The notes under the pieces were generated by a model that saw only the letters and a list, made by a program, of their open reading frames with translations, did not search any database and was not told the DNA's origin. Positions 26,535 to 35,624 of a stretch of 63,628 nucleotides of DNA are shown piece by piece. The position numbers were made by a program, and so were the translations under genes. The DNA comes from Acidipropionibacterium timonense (GTDB lineage Bacteria; Actinomycetota; Actinomycetes; Propionibacteriales; Propionibacteriaceae): contig NZ_LR027558.1 in NCBI RefSeq assembly GCF_900605005.1, forward strand, positions 1,592,505 through 1,656,132, in the 5' to 3' direction. Every line of letters begins with the position of its first letter. Positions within the stretch are counted from its first letter, which is position 1.

Positions 26535-26547
26535 AACTACATTGTTG
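26534..26547. promoter_or_regulatory. Candidate SufR operator CAAC-N6-GTTG
   Basis: CAAC (26534-26537) and GTTG (26544-26547) form an exact inverted repeat with six bases between, the arrangement reported for cyanobacterial SufR. It overlaps the start of sufR. A related CATTGTTGC also occurs at 25767-25780, upstream of sufB. Confidence 0.55.
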
Positions 26548-26642
26548 CCAAATGGGACGCAGATGCAAGTCCTCCCTCGCACGTCCGGGTCGAGAGCCGA
26601 CCCACGCGCAAGAGCCCGGCAGACACCCAGAGCCAGATGAAA

Positions 26643-26673
26643 GATTCATGGCAAGAAGGATTCATGGCAAGAA
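26643..26673. repeat. 16-bp tandem duplication upstream of the sugar importer
   Basis: A 16-bp unit (GATTCATGGCAAGAAG) occurs at 26643-26658 and again, less its last base, at 26659-26673. It lies in the control region between sufR and malE, upstream of the possible operator. Confidence 0.8.
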
Positions 26674-26688
26674 CGACTGGACATCTCT

Positions 26689-26700
26689 GAAAACTTTTGC
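26689..26700. promoter_or_regulatory. Candidate LacI-family operator upstream of the mal-type importer
   Basis: GAAAACTTTTGC is a near-perfect palindrome, and TTGCAAG occurs at 26697-26703 and again at 26715-26721. LacI-family sugar regulators often bind such TTGCAA/AAACGTTT-like sites. The cognate regulator would be the gene at 30851. Confidence 0.45.
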
Positions 26701-26810
26701 AAGACTGTCTCTCGGTTGCAAGGACCGCACTCCCGATGCCGGGTTGTCCAGAACCTGCGCCGCCACAGCTCGACGAAGAGCGTCGAGCAGACCATGAAAG
26801 TGAGACAACC

Positions 26811-28094
26811 ATGTCTGACATGTCGCGCCGTTCCATCCTGCTCGGTGGCCTCGGCCTCGCCGCCGTCGGTGCTCTCTCGGCCTGCGGCGGCTCGAGCAGC
26901 TCCACCGGCTCCTCCGCCTCCGCTTCCACCGCTGCCTCCTCGGCCACCTCCGCCGCCTCGTCGGCCGCCGCCGACGCCGGCTCGATCCTCGTGTGGACCG
27001 ACTCCAACCGCGAGCCCGTCCTGCGCAAGGTCGCCGCCCAGTTCAAGCAGGACACCGGCGTCACCGTCAACCTCGCCGTCAAGGACTTCGCCAAGATCCC
27101 CGACGACTTCATCACCCAGGTGCCGACGGGCAAGGGCCCCGACGCCGCCATCGCCGCCCACGACGGCACCGGCCGCATGGTCCAGAACGGCGTCGTCGCC
27201 CCGCTCGAGCTCGGTGACACCTCCGCCTTCCAGAACGTCGCCATCCAGGCCTTCACCGTCAACGGCAAGATCTACGGCGTCCCCTACGCCACCGAGAACA
27301 TCGCCCTGGTGCGCAACACCAAGCTCGTCAAGGAGGCCCCCAAGACCTTCGACGAGATGATCGAGATGGGCAAGAAGTCCGGCGCCAAGTACCCGTTCGT
27401 CGTCGGCATCGACCCCAAGAACGCCGACCCGTACCACCTGTACCCCTTCCAGGCGTCCTTCGGTGCGGCCGTCTTCGCGATGACCGACAAGGGCTTCGAC
27501 TCCTCGAAGCTCACCATGGGCGGGGCGAACGGTGACAAGTTCGCCGCCTGGCTGCTCGCCCAGGGCAAGGCCAAGACCCTCAACCTCAACATCTCCCAGG
27601 ACATCTCCAAGGACCTCTTCTCCAAGGGGCAGGCCGCGTTCATCGTCACCGGTCCGTGGAACATCGACGCCTTCAAGAAGGCCGGCATCTCCTACGAGAT
27701 CTCCGCCGTGCCGTCCGCCGGCGGCCAGGACGCCACCCCGTTCGTCGGTGTCCAGGGCTTCTGGATGAGCGCCAAGGCCAAGAACCCCGTCGCCACGCAG
27801 AAGTTCCTCGTCGAGTATCTGGGCAACGAGAGCGTCCAGACCGAGCTGTTCAAGGTCGGCAACCGCGCCCCCGCCAACAAGAAGGCCTTCGAGGCCGCCA
27901 AGTCCGACAAGGACGTCGCCGCCTTCGGTGCCGTGGGCGAGAAGGCCGTCCCGATGCCGAACATCCCGGCCATGGGCTCGGTGTGGGCCGACTGGGGCAC
28001 CGCCGAGGCCCAGCTCATCGGTGGCAAGGCGACCGACGCCACCGCCACTTGGGAGAAGATGGTCAAGACCATCGACGGCAAGATCAAGGGCTGA
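26811..28094 (+). CDS. malE: Sugar ABC transporter substrate-binding lipoprotein (MalE-like)
   Basis: A 427-residue family 1 solute-binding protein. Its N-terminus has twin Arg (MSRRSILLGG) and the lipobox LSAC, so it is probably a lipoprotein. A Ser/Ala spacer follows (about 25-60). The core has GPDAAIAAHDGTGRMVQNGVVAPLE, KIYGVPYATENIALVRNT and TGPWNIDAF, all seen in maltose/maltodextrin-binding proteins. It is followed by malF and malG and a LacI regulator. The exact sugar cannot be told. A weak ribosome site suggests that translation may begin at the ATG at 26820. Confidence 0.88.
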   Translation: MSDMSRRSILLGGLGLAAVGALSACGGSSSSTGSSASASTAASSATSAASSAAADAGSILVWTDSNREPVLRKVAAQFKQDTGVTVNLAVKDFAKIPDDFITQVPTGKGPDAAIAAHDGTGRMVQNGVVAPLELGDTSAFQNVAIQAFTVNGKIYGVPYATENIALVRNTKLVKEAPKTFDEMIEMGKKSGAKYPFVVGIDPKNADPYHLYPFQASFGAAVFAMTDKGFDSSKLTMGGANGDKFAAWLLAQGKAKTLNLNISQDISKDLFSKGQAAFIVTGPWNIDAFKKAGISYEISAVPSAGGQDATPFVGVQGFWMSAKAKNPVATQKFLVEYLGNESVQTELFKVGNRAPANKKAFEAAKSDKDVAAFGAVGEKAVPMPNIPAMGSVWADWGTAEAQLIGGKATDATATWEKMVKTIDGKIKG

Positions 28095-28125
28095 TCCGCT
28101 CGACCGGTCGTCGGTCCGCCGGCCC

Positions 28126-28203
28126 GATCACGTCACCGTGATCCGTGCCGACGGCTGACCACCACCATCGGGGCCCCGTCGTCATCGACTCGGCGGGGCC
28201 CCG
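28126..28203. promoter_or_regulatory. Two stem-loops between malE and malF
   Basis: GATCACG and CGTGATC pair at 28126-28143, and CGGGGCCCCG pairs with an identical copy at 28169-28178 and 28194-28203. No T-run follows. In binding-protein operons such hairpins often stabilise the upstream message, giving more binding protein than permease. Confidence 0.55.
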
Positions 28204-28280
28204 CCCCCAGATCCCCTCCACCCCCCACACCCAGCTGTCGGCAGCGACGCCGTCGACCGTTCCCCGGGAGTCCCCTCATC

Positions 28281-29885
28281 ATGTCCTCACCTGTTCCCTC
28301 GAGCAGCGCGGACCGCGAGAAGCGGGTCGCGCGAGCCAGCGCCTCCTATTCCGGGTCGCTGACGGCCTGGATCGTCAAGATCGCCCTCCTCGGGCTGCTC
28401 GACGCCGTCGCCGTCTACGGCGTCATCGTCGCCATCGCCCACCACTCGTGGTGGATGGCAGCCGGCATCGCTGCCGTGGCCGTCGTCATCACGATCATCT
28501 ACCTGCCGCCGAACCGCATGCTGCCGGCCAAGTATCTGGCCCCGGGCATCGTCTTCATGCTCATCTTCTCGCTCGGCGTCATGGCCTACACGGTCTACGT
28601 CGGGTTCACCAACTACGGTGACGGCCACAACGGATCCCGTGACGATGCCATCGCCGCCATCCAGTCCGACAACCAGGTGCGCGCGACCGACAGCCCGACC
28701 TATTCCTCGGCCGTCGCGACCAAGGACGGCAAGCTCGCCCTCATCATCGTCGACCCGACGACCAGGAAGGTCGAGGCCGGCACCGCGGACGAACCCCTCA
28801 AGGAGATCCAGGGAGCTCAGACGAACTCCCTGGGAGCGGTGACCTCCGCTCCCGGCTACCAAGTGCTCTCCTTCGCCGAGGTCTCCAAGCGGGGCGACGA
28901 GATCGCCAAGCTCAAGGTGCAGTTCTCCGACAACATCGCCGACGGTTTCGTGCGCACGACGACCGGCTCCCAGGCCTTCCGCTTCGTCTCGACGATGAAG
29001 TACGACGCCGCAGCCGGCACGATGACCGATTCCAAGGGCACCGTCTACAAGGACAACGGGCGCGGCAACTTCGTCTCCAGCTCCGGCAAGGTGCTCGAGC
29101 CCGGGTGGAAGGTCAACGTCGGCCTGTCGAACTTCCAGCGGGCCTTCACCCAGTCCGACATCCGCAGCCCCTTCCTGCGCGTCACCGCCTGGACCTTCGC
29201 CTTCGCGATCCTCTCGGTCCTCACGACCTTCGCCCTGGGACTTGCCCTGGCCCTGCTCTTCAACGACACCACGATGAAGGGCCAGAAGATCTACCGCATC
29301 CTCATGCTGCTGCCGTACGCCTTCCCCGGGTTCCTCTCGGCCCTGGTGTGGAGCGGCATGTTCAACCAGGAGTTCGGCTTCATCAACCAGGTCTTTTTCG
29401 GTGGGGCGTCCATCCCCTGGCTCACCAACCCGACCATGGCCAAGCTCGCCGTGCTCATCGTCAACCTGTGGCTGGGCTTCCCCTACATGTTCATCGTCTC
29501 GACCGGCGCGCTCCAGTCCATCCCCTCGGACATCCTCGAGGCGGCGAGCATCGACGGCGCCTCCGGTTGGCGCATCTTCAGCAAGATCAAGCTGCCCCTG
29601 CTCATGGTGCCGCTGGCCCCGCTGCTCATCAGCTCCTTCGCCTTCAACTTCAACAACTTCACCCTCATCTACATGCTCACCCAGGGCGGACCCCGGTTCA
29701 CCGACACGAGCCTGGACGTCGGCTCCACCGACATCCTCATCTCCATGGTGTACAAGGTCGCCTTCGGCGGAGCCGGGCGTGACTACGGTCTGGCGAGCGC
29801 CTTCTCCGTCCTCATCTTCATCATCGTCGGTGTGTTCGCCTGGCTCGGCTTCCGCCAGACCAAGGCTCTCGAGGAGGTCAACTGA
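28281..29885 (+). CDS. malF: Sugar ABC transporter permease (MalF-like)
   Basis: A 534-residue membrane protein. Three helices lie near the N-terminus (about 30-110), then comes a large external loop (about 115-280) like the MalF P2 region, and then the core permease with six helices. The EAA loop reads EAASIDGASGWRIFSKIKLPLL, the coupling site for the ATPase. The large external loop is a MalF feature not present in most sugar permeases. It overlaps malG by one base. No MalK-type ATPase is in the window, so a shared ATPase elsewhere must serve it. Confidence 0.9.
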   Translation: MSSPVPSSSADREKRVARASASYSGSLTAWIVKIALLGLLDAVAVYGVIVAIAHHSWWMAAGIAAVAVVITIIYLPPNRMLPAKYLAPGIVFMLIFSLGVMAYTVYVGFTNYGDGHNGSRDDAIAAIQSDNQVRATDSPTYSSAVATKDGKLALIIVDPTTRKVEAGTADEPLKEIQGAQTNSLGAVTSAPGYQVLSFAEVSKRGDEIAKLKVQFSDNIADGFVRTTTGSQAFRFVSTMKYDAAAGTMTDSKGTVYKDNGRGNFVSSSGKVLEPGWKVNVGLSNFQRAFTQSDIRSPFLRVTAWTFAFAILSVLTTFALGLALALLFNDTTMKGQKIYRILMLLPYAFPGFLSALVWSGMFNQEFGFINQVFFGGASIPWLTNPTMAKLAVLIVNLWLGFPYMFIVSTGALQSIPSDILEAASIDGASGWRIFSKIKLPLLMVPLAPLLISSFAFNFNNFTLIYMLTQGGPRFTDTSLDVGSTDILISMVYKVAFGGAGRDYGLASAFSVLIFIIVGVFAWLGFRQTKALEEVN

Positions 29886-30790
29886 TGAGCACCGCATCCA
29901 TCTCCGAGGCCGTCGCCCACGCCAACCGCAAGACACCCCTGGCCAAGCGACTGGCCAGCCAATGGTGGCGTCACCTGCTGGGGATCATCGCCGTCGTCTT
30001 CGCGGCCTTCCCCATCGTCTACATCCTCTCGGCATCGTTGGCCTCCGGCGGCACCCTCACCGGATCCAACAAGCTCTTCTCGTCGGTCGACCTGGGCAAT
30101 TACAGCCAGCTGCTGTCCGACCCGGTGCGCCCCTACGGAAAGTGGTACCTCAACACCGTCATCATCGCCCTGGTGTGCGCGGTGGCCACCGTCTTCCTCG
30201 GCGCCCTGGCCGCGTACTCCTTCTCACGGATGCGCTTCAAGGGCCGCCGTGGCGGTCTGCTCGCCCTCATGCTCATCCAGATGTTCCCGCAGATGCTCAC
30301 CGTCGTGGCGATCTTCCTGCTGCTCACCTGGCTCGGTGACGTCTACCCGGTGCTCGGCGTCGGCTCGCGCACCGCGCTCATCATGGTCTACCTGGGTGGT
30401 GCCCTCGGGGCGAACACGTACCTCATGTACGGCTTCTTCAACACCGTCCCGGCCTCCCTCGACGAGGCGGCCAGGGTGGACGGCGCCGGTCACGCGAGGA
30501 TCTTCTTCACGATCATCCTGCCGCTCGTCGCCCCGATCCTCGCGGTCGTCGGCCTGCTGAGCTTCATCGGGACGTTCACCGAGTACGTCGTCGCCTCGGT
30601 CATCCTCGGCGCCGACCCGAACACCGAGACCCTGGCGGTGGGCCTGTACCAGTACGTCTCGACCGAGACGAGTTCGAACTGGGGGGTCTTCGCGGCGGGC
30701 GCCGTCCTGGCGGCCCTGCCCCCGATGATCCTCTTCCTCTGGCTCCAGAAGTACATCGTCTCCGGTCTGACCGGCGGCGCCGTCAAGTGA
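29885..30790 (+). CDS. malG: Sugar ABC transporter permease (MalG-like)
   Basis: A 301-residue permease with six membrane helices and the EAA loop EAARVDGAGHARIFFTIILPLVAP. The LTGSNKLFSSVDLGNYSQLL segment after the first helix is a MalG trait. Its ATG overlaps the malF stop codon (TGATG), so the two are coupled. Confidence 0.9.
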   Translation: MSTASISEAVAHANRKTPLAKRLASQWWRHLLGIIAVVFAAFPIVYILSASLASGGTLTGSNKLFSSVDLGNYSQLLSDPVRPYGKWYLNTVIIALVCAVATVFLGALAAYSFSRMRFKGRRGGLLALMLIQMFPQMLTVVAIFLLLTWLGDVYPVLGVGSRTALIMVYLGGALGANTYLMYGFFNTVPASLDEAARVDGAGHARIFFTIILPLVAPILAVVGLLSFIGTFTEYVVASVILGADPNTETLAVGLYQYVSTETSSNWGVFAAGAVLAALPPMILFLWLQKYIVSGLTGGAVK

Positions 30791-30793
30791 TCG

Positions 30794-30828
30794 CGGGTCG
30801 GGGGTGGTCCCCATCCACCCCCGACCCG
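30794..30828. terminator. Stem-loop between malG and the LacI gene
   Basis: A perfect 14-bp stem (30794-30807 with 30815-30828) and a 7-base loop lie between the two genes. No T-run follows, so it may attenuate or shield the message rather than end it fully. The next gene's AAGGAGGA site starts right after it. Confidence 0.55.
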
Positions 30829-30850
30829 TCCTCGGAAGGAGGACGAAGCC

Positions 30851-31867
30851 ATGAACGGCCCCACACTGGCCGACATCGCCAACCAGGCGGGTGTGAGCCA
30901 GGCCACCGTCTCGCGCGTCCTCAATGCGCGTCCAGGAGTCTCCGAGTCGACACGACAGTCGGTCCTCACCGCCCTCGACGTCCTGGGCTACCAGCGTCCG
31001 TCCCACCTGCAACCGGTGACGACCGGCATGATCGGCCTCATCGTCCCCGAGCTGACGAACCCGATCTTCGCCCAGCACGCCCAGGTGGTCGAGACCACCC
31101 TGGCCCGCGAGGGGTACGCCACCGTCGTGTGCACCCAGGCCCCCGGCGGGATGCGTGAGAGCGACTACATCAGCCTGCTGCGTTCGCGTCAGGCCGCCGG
31201 GATCATCGTCATCTCCGGGTCCCACGCCGACACCAGCGCCGAGATGTCGACCTACCTCGAGCTCGTCGACGTCGGGCTGCCGCTCGTCCTCGTCAACGGC
31301 TTCGCACCGAGCGTCCCGGTCCCCTCCATCAGCGACGACGACGTCTCCGCGGTCGAGCAGGCCGTCGGGCACCTCATCGCCCTCGGTCACCGACGTCTCG
31401 GCCTGGCCACCGGGCCGGAGCGCTACGTGCCGGTGCAACGCAAGGAGCAGGCCTTCCTCGAGGCCATGGAACGTCGGCTGGGCGACGAGGGCATCGGCCT
31501 GGTGAGCCACTCGATCTACTCCATCGACGGTGGTTCGCGGGCGGCGATCGATCTGCTGGCCGGCGGGGTGACAGGCATCCTCTGCGCCTCCGACCTCATG
31601 GCACTGGGAGCCATCCGGGCCATCCGCGCCCAGGGACTCACCGTGCCCGGGGACGTCTCGGTCATCGGCTGTGACGACTCCGCCCTCGTGCGCTTCGCCA
31701 ATCCCGCCCTGACGACCCTGCACCAGAACGTCGACCTCATCGGCGCCCTGGCGGTCTCGGCGATGCTGGCACAGATCCGGGGGGACCAGCCCTCCCTCAC
31801 CGAGCGGCTCGTCCGCCCCGAACTCGTCATCCGGTCGACGACCGCCCCGCCTCCGGGGAGGTCCTGA
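30851..31867 (+). CDS. LacI-family sugar regulator (MalR-like)
   Basis: A 338-residue regulator with an N-terminal HTH (TLADIANQAGVSQATVSRVLNARPGVSE) and hinge (about 5-60) and a periplasmic-binding-type effector domain (about 60-335) including GLIVPELTNPIF, RRLGLATGPERYV and GCDDSALVRFANPALTTLHQ. It follows the importer genes by 60 bp, so its likely target is the malE promoter region. Confidence 0.9.
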   Translation: MNGPTLADIANQAGVSQATVSRVLNARPGVSESTRQSVLTALDVLGYQRPSHLQPVTTGMIGLIVPELTNPIFAQHAQVVETTLAREGYATVVCTQAPGGMRESDYISLLRSRQAAGIIVISGSHADTSAEMSTYLELVDVGLPLVLVNGFAPSVPVPSISDDDVSAVEQAVGHLIALGHRRLGLATGPERYVPVQRKEQAFLEAMERRLGDEGIGLVSHSIYSIDGGSRAAIDLLAGGVTGILCASDLMALGAIRAIRAQGLTVPGDVSVIGCDDSALVRFANPALTTLHQNVDLIGALAVSAMLAQIRGDQPSLTERLVRPELVIRSTTAPPPGRS

Positions 31868-31921
31868 GACCAGTCGGGGTGACCACCCCCACGGGTCGGG
31901 ACGGCCCGGCCGCCCTCATCA

Positions 31922-31963
31922 CGTCGATGCGCTCACGCCGTTGAGCGCATCGACGCCGTTTTT
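31922..31963 (+). terminator. Intrinsic terminator after the LacI gene
   Basis: A 14-bp perfect stem (CGTCGATGCGCTCA with its complement, 31922-31935 and 31942-31955), a six-base loop and a TTTTT run at 31959-31963. It ends the sugar importer operon. Confidence 0.9.
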
Positions 31964-32134
31964 GTGGGCTTGGCCACATCGAGGACCCTGACCGCTGACA
32001 TCGTCACCGCGGGCGCATAGCGTGGACCTGTCACCTCCTCTGTCGGGTGGTGGCAAGTACCGCGCGCAGTCGCGCGGACCGACCGACGACGTCACGGCGT
32101 CCCGGCCGGGAGTGCTCGAGGAAGAGGACACAAC

Positions 32135-34732
32135 GTGAACGGCACAGCGGCCGCATCTTGCGGCACCACCTCGTCCGGTGACCCGGGCAGGTCCCGGTCC
32201 AGACATCTGCTCACCCCTGCCCTGGTCGTCGTCCTGACCCTGCTCGCCGGGTGCGGGACGACCGGATCGGGCTCGACCGGTGGCGGCGAGGCCAACCTCA
32301 AGTTGCCGCCCCTCAACGAGAAGGTCGGCTCGATGTCGGGCACGACCCTGCTGTGGATCGGCCTGGTCGTCTGCATCCTCGGGCTGCTCTTCGGTCTGCT
32401 GAGCTACTCCAAGCTGCACAAGCTGCCCGTCCACGAGTCCATGCGCGAGGTCTCCGAACTCATCTACGCCACCTGCAAGACCTACCTCAAGCAGCAGGCG
32501 AAGTTCCTCATGCTCCTGTGGGCCTTCATCGCCGCCGTCATCCTCGTGTACTTCCTGTTCCTGGAGCACATGGGGGCGAAGGTCCTCATCATCCTCCTGT
32601 TCAGCCTCATCGGGATGGCCGGGTCCTTCGGAGTGGCTTGGTACGGCATCCGCGTCAACACCTTCGCCAACTCGCGCACCGCCCACGCCTCCCTGCGTGG
32701 CAGCCCCTACGAGTGCTTCGACATCCCCATGCGTTCGGGCATGAGCATCGGCATGGTCCTCATCAGCGTCGAGCTGTTCATGATGCTGCTCATCATGCTG
32801 CTCCTGCCAGGTGACCTGGCCGGCCCCTGCTTCATCGGCTTCGCCATCGGCGAGTCCCTCGGCGCGGCCTGCCTGCGCATCGCCGGCGGCATCTTCACCA
32901 AGATCGCCGACGTCGGCGCCGACCTCATGAAGATCGCCTTCCACATCAAGGAGGACGACGCCCGCAACCCCGGCGTCATCGCCGACTGCACCGGCGACAA
33001 CGCCGGGGACTCGGTGGGCCCGTCGGCCGACGGGTTCGAGACCTACGGCGTCACCGGCGTCGCCCTCATCACCTTCGTCCTGGGCGCCGTCCCGAACCAG
33101 TCCGAACAGGTCCAGCTGCTCGTGTGGATCTTCGTCGTGCGCGTCGTCATGCTCGTGGCGAGCTTCCTGTCGTACCTGCTCAACTCGGCCATCGCCAAGG
33201 CCAGGTACGGCCAGGTCGCCGAGTTCGACTTCGAGAAGCCGCTCACCAGCCTGGTGTGGATCACCTCGATCATGTCGATCCTCCTCACCACCGTCACGAC
33301 GTGGTGGATGCTCGGATCGATGGGTGACGGCTCGATGTGGTGGAAGCTGTCGATCATCATCTCCTGCGGCACCCTCGCCGGTGCCCTCATCCCCGAACTC
33401 GTCAAGGCCTTCACCTCGACGAACTCCCGTCACGTCCGCGAGGTCGTCACCAGCGCCAAGGAGGGCGGGGCCTCCCTCGACATCCTCTCGGGTCTGGTCG
33501 CCGGCAACTTCTCCGGTTACTGGCTCGGCGTCGTCATCGTCGGCCTCATGGGGGTCTCCTTCCTCGTCGCGGGCACCGGCTCGGGGCTGGGCGACATGGG
33601 CGCCATGAGCGACGTCAAGTGGGCCGTCTTCGCCTTCGGCCTCGTGGCCTTCGGATTCCTCGGCATGGGCGCGGTGACGATCGCCGTCGACTCCTACGGG
33701 CCGGTCACCGACAACGCGCAGAGCGTCTACGAGCTGTCGACCATCGAGGATCTGCCCGGTATCGACGAGGAGGTCGAGAAGACCTTCGGGTTCCAGCCGA
33801 AGTGGGATGTCGCCAAGCACTTCCTCGAGATGCAGGACGGTGCCGGCAACACCTTCAAGGCCACCGCGAAGCCGGTGCTCATCGGAACGGCCGTCGTCGG
33901 TGCGACGACGATGATCTTCTCCATCGTCATGATGCTCACCAATGGCATGCAGAATGCCGCCGAGGTGGCCAAGCTCGGCCTCACCCATGCCCCCTTCCTC
34001 CTCGGCCTCATCACCGGCGGCGCCGTCATCTACTGGTTCTCCGGGGCCTCGATGCAGGCGGTCTCGACCGGCGCCTACCGGGCGGTCGAGTTCATCAAGG
34101 GCAACATGAAGCTCGACGCCAACGCGACGAAGGCCTCCACCGAGGACTCGAAGAAGGTCGTCCAGATCTGCACCGAGTACGCCCAGAAGGGCATGCTCAA
34201 CATCTTCCTCGGGGTGTTCTTCTCGGCCCTGGCCTTCGCCTTCCTCGATCCCTTCTTCTTCATCGGCTACCTCATCTCGATCGCCGTCTTCGGTCTGTAC
34301 CAGGCGATCTTCATGGCCAATGCCGGTGGGGCCTGGGACAACGCCAAGAAGATCGTCGAGGTCGACCTCGACGCCAAGGGCACTCCCCTCCACGACGCCT
34401 CGGTCGTCGGCGACACCGTGGGCGACCCCTTCAAGGACACCTCCTCGGTGGCCCTCAACCCGGTCATCAAGTTCACGACCCTCTTCGGTCTGCTGGCCGT
34501 CGAGTTGGCCGTGTCGCTGGGCGCCGGAATGCTCACGCACCTCCTGGCGGCGGTGTTCTTCCTCATCAGCGCCTACTTCGTGTACCGCTCGTTCTACGGC
34601 ATGAGGATCCACTCGGGTCACGACGACCTGGGCAGCCTCGCCCTCGACGAGGGCACCGAGGTGCCGGGTTGGGACGACGACGGACCCCTGGTCAAGGAGG
34701 CCGGCACTCCCGATCCGGACCGCCGCGCCTGA
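32135..34732 (+). CDS. hppA: Membrane-bound proton/sodium-translocating pyrophosphatase
   Basis: An 865-residue membrane PPase that couples hydrolysis of pyrophosphate to ion export. Motifs include IADVGADLMK, EDDARNPGVIADCTGDNAGDS and SADGFETYGVTG, plus AGGAWDNAKK near the C-terminus. In GNTFKATAK a Lys sits where K+-independent forms have one. DCTGDNAGDS departs from the more usual DNVGDNVGD. The first 50 residues look like a lipoprotein signal (VVLTLLAGC with Cys near 46), which is unusual. PPi-based energy use is typical of propionibacteria. The GTG start at 32135 follows GAGGAAGAGGA. About 16 helices are likely. Confidence 0.9.
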   Translation: MNGTAAASCGTTSSGDPGRSRSRHLLTPALVVVLTLLAGCGTTGSGSTGGGEANLKLPPLNEKVGSMSGTTLLWIGLVVCILGLLFGLLSYSKLHKLPVHESMREVSELIYATCKTYLKQQAKFLMLLWAFIAAVILVYFLFLEHMGAKVLIILLFSLIGMAGSFGVAWYGIRVNTFANSRTAHASLRGSPYECFDIPMRSGMSIGMVLISVELFMMLLIMLLLPGDLAGPCFIGFAIGESLGAACLRIAGGIFTKIADVGADLMKIAFHIKEDDARNPGVIADCTGDNAGDSVGPSADGFETYGVTGVALITFVLGAVPNQSEQVQLLVWIFVVRVVMLVASFLSYLLNSAIAKARYGQVAEFDFEKPLTSLVWITSIMSILLTTVTTWWMLGSMGDGSMWWKLSIIISCGTLAGALIPELVKAFTSTNSRHVREVVTSAKEGGASLDILSGLVAGNFSGYWLGVVIVGLMGVSFLVAGTGSGLGDMGAMSDVKWAVFAFGLVAFGFLGMGAVTIAVDSYGPVTDNAQSVYELSTIEDLPGIDEEVEKTFGFQPKWDVAKHFLEMQDGAGNTFKATAKPVLIGTAVVGATTMIFSIVMMLTNGMQNAAEVAKLGLTHAPFLLGLITGGAVIYWFSGASMQAVSTGAYRAVEFIKGNMKLDANATKASTEDSKKVVQICTEYAQKGMLNIFLGVFFSALAFAFLDPFFFIGYLISIAVFGLYQAIFMANAGGAWDNAKKIVEVDLDAKGTPLHDASVVGDTVGDPFKDTSSVALNPVIKFTTLFGLLAVELAVSLGAGMLTHLLAAVFFLISAYFVYRSFYGMRIHSGHDDLGSLALDEGTEVPGWDDDGPLVKEAGTPDPDRRA

Positions 34733-34897
34733 GCCGACCGGGGTGCGCCGAGTCCCACCGGCCCGGCGCACCCCGCCACCTCGATCCATCCTGACCCCGC
34801 CGCCCCTGACCGCATGGCCCCACCCCGTGATCCCCCCTCATGGGGCACAGCCAGCGGACAGGGGCGCCGTCGCGTCCGGAGACCTACACTTGCCCCC

Positions 34898-35623
34898 GTG
34901 CCGCAGTCCGCTCTGGTCCTGGAGGACCTCCACGTCTCGTTCGGTGCCGTGACGGCACTGGACGGACTGACCCTGTCCGCCGCGCGTGGTGCCGTCACCG
35001 CCGTCCTGGGCCCCAACGGGGCCGGCAAGACGACGATGATGCGCTGCTGCACCGGTCTCATCCGGCCGGGACGGGGACGCATCGAGGTGCTCGGCCACGC
35101 CCCCGGCAGCCCCGAGGCGGCCCAGGCCACCGGCCTCATGCCCCAGTCCTCGGGCGCCTGGAGCGGGATCCGCGCCGGCGAGTTGCTGCACTACATGGCG
35201 GGGCTGCACGCCGACCCCATCGACCCCGAACAGCTCATCGACGCCCTGGGCATCCGCTCCTTCGCCCGCACCACCTACCGGCGGCTGTCCGGCGGGCAGC
35301 AGCAGAGCGTCAACCTGGCGGCCGCGGTCATCGGCCGACCCGAGCTCGTCTTCCTCGACGAACCGACCGCCGGCATGGACCCGCACGCCCGTCACCACAC
35401 CTGGGACGTCGTCGAGCAGCTTCGCACCGACGGCGTCTCGGTCGTGCTCACGACCCACGCCATGGACGAGGCGGAGCGCCTGGCCGACCACGTGTGGATC
35501 GTCGACGCCGGGCGGGTCGTCGTCGACGGCACCGTCGCCGAGCTCACCAGCGAGGGGAGCCTCGAGGACGTCTTCCTCGCCCACACGAGTGACCGGGCCG
35601 CCGGTCCGGTCGGGAGCCGCTGA
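34898..35623 (+). CDS. ABC transporter ATP-binding protein (ABC-2 type exporter)
   Basis: A 241-residue ATPase with Walker A GPNGAGKT, signature LSGGQQQS, Walker B LVFLDEPTAGMD and H-loop LTTHAMDEAERL. It lies 1 bp before an ABC-2 permease, which overlaps heme A synthase, the order seen in mycobacteria near sufR-sufB. The exported substrate is unknown. The GTG at 34898 is chosen because upstream codons look noncoding. Confidence 0.87.
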   Translation: MPQSALVLEDLHVSFGAVTALDGLTLSAARGAVTAVLGPNGAGKTTMMRCCTGLIRPGRGRIEVLGHAPGSPEAAQATGLMPQSSGAWSGIRAGELLHYMAGLHADPIDPEQLIDALGIRSFARTTYRRLSGGQQQSVNLAAAVIGRPELVFLDEPTAGMDPHARHHTWDVVEQLRTDGVSVVLTTHAMDEAERLADHVWIVDAGRVVVDGTVAELTSEGSLEDVFLAHTSDRAAGPVGSR

Positions 35624-35624
35624 C

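Noticed and set aside
32030-32134. Riboswitch before hppA
   Set aside because: Some small hairpins occur, but nothing matches a known class.
31919-34789. 956-codon antisense open frame over hppA
   Set aside because: It mirrors hppA codon bias (Asp/Glu/His-rich antisense reading), with no domains.
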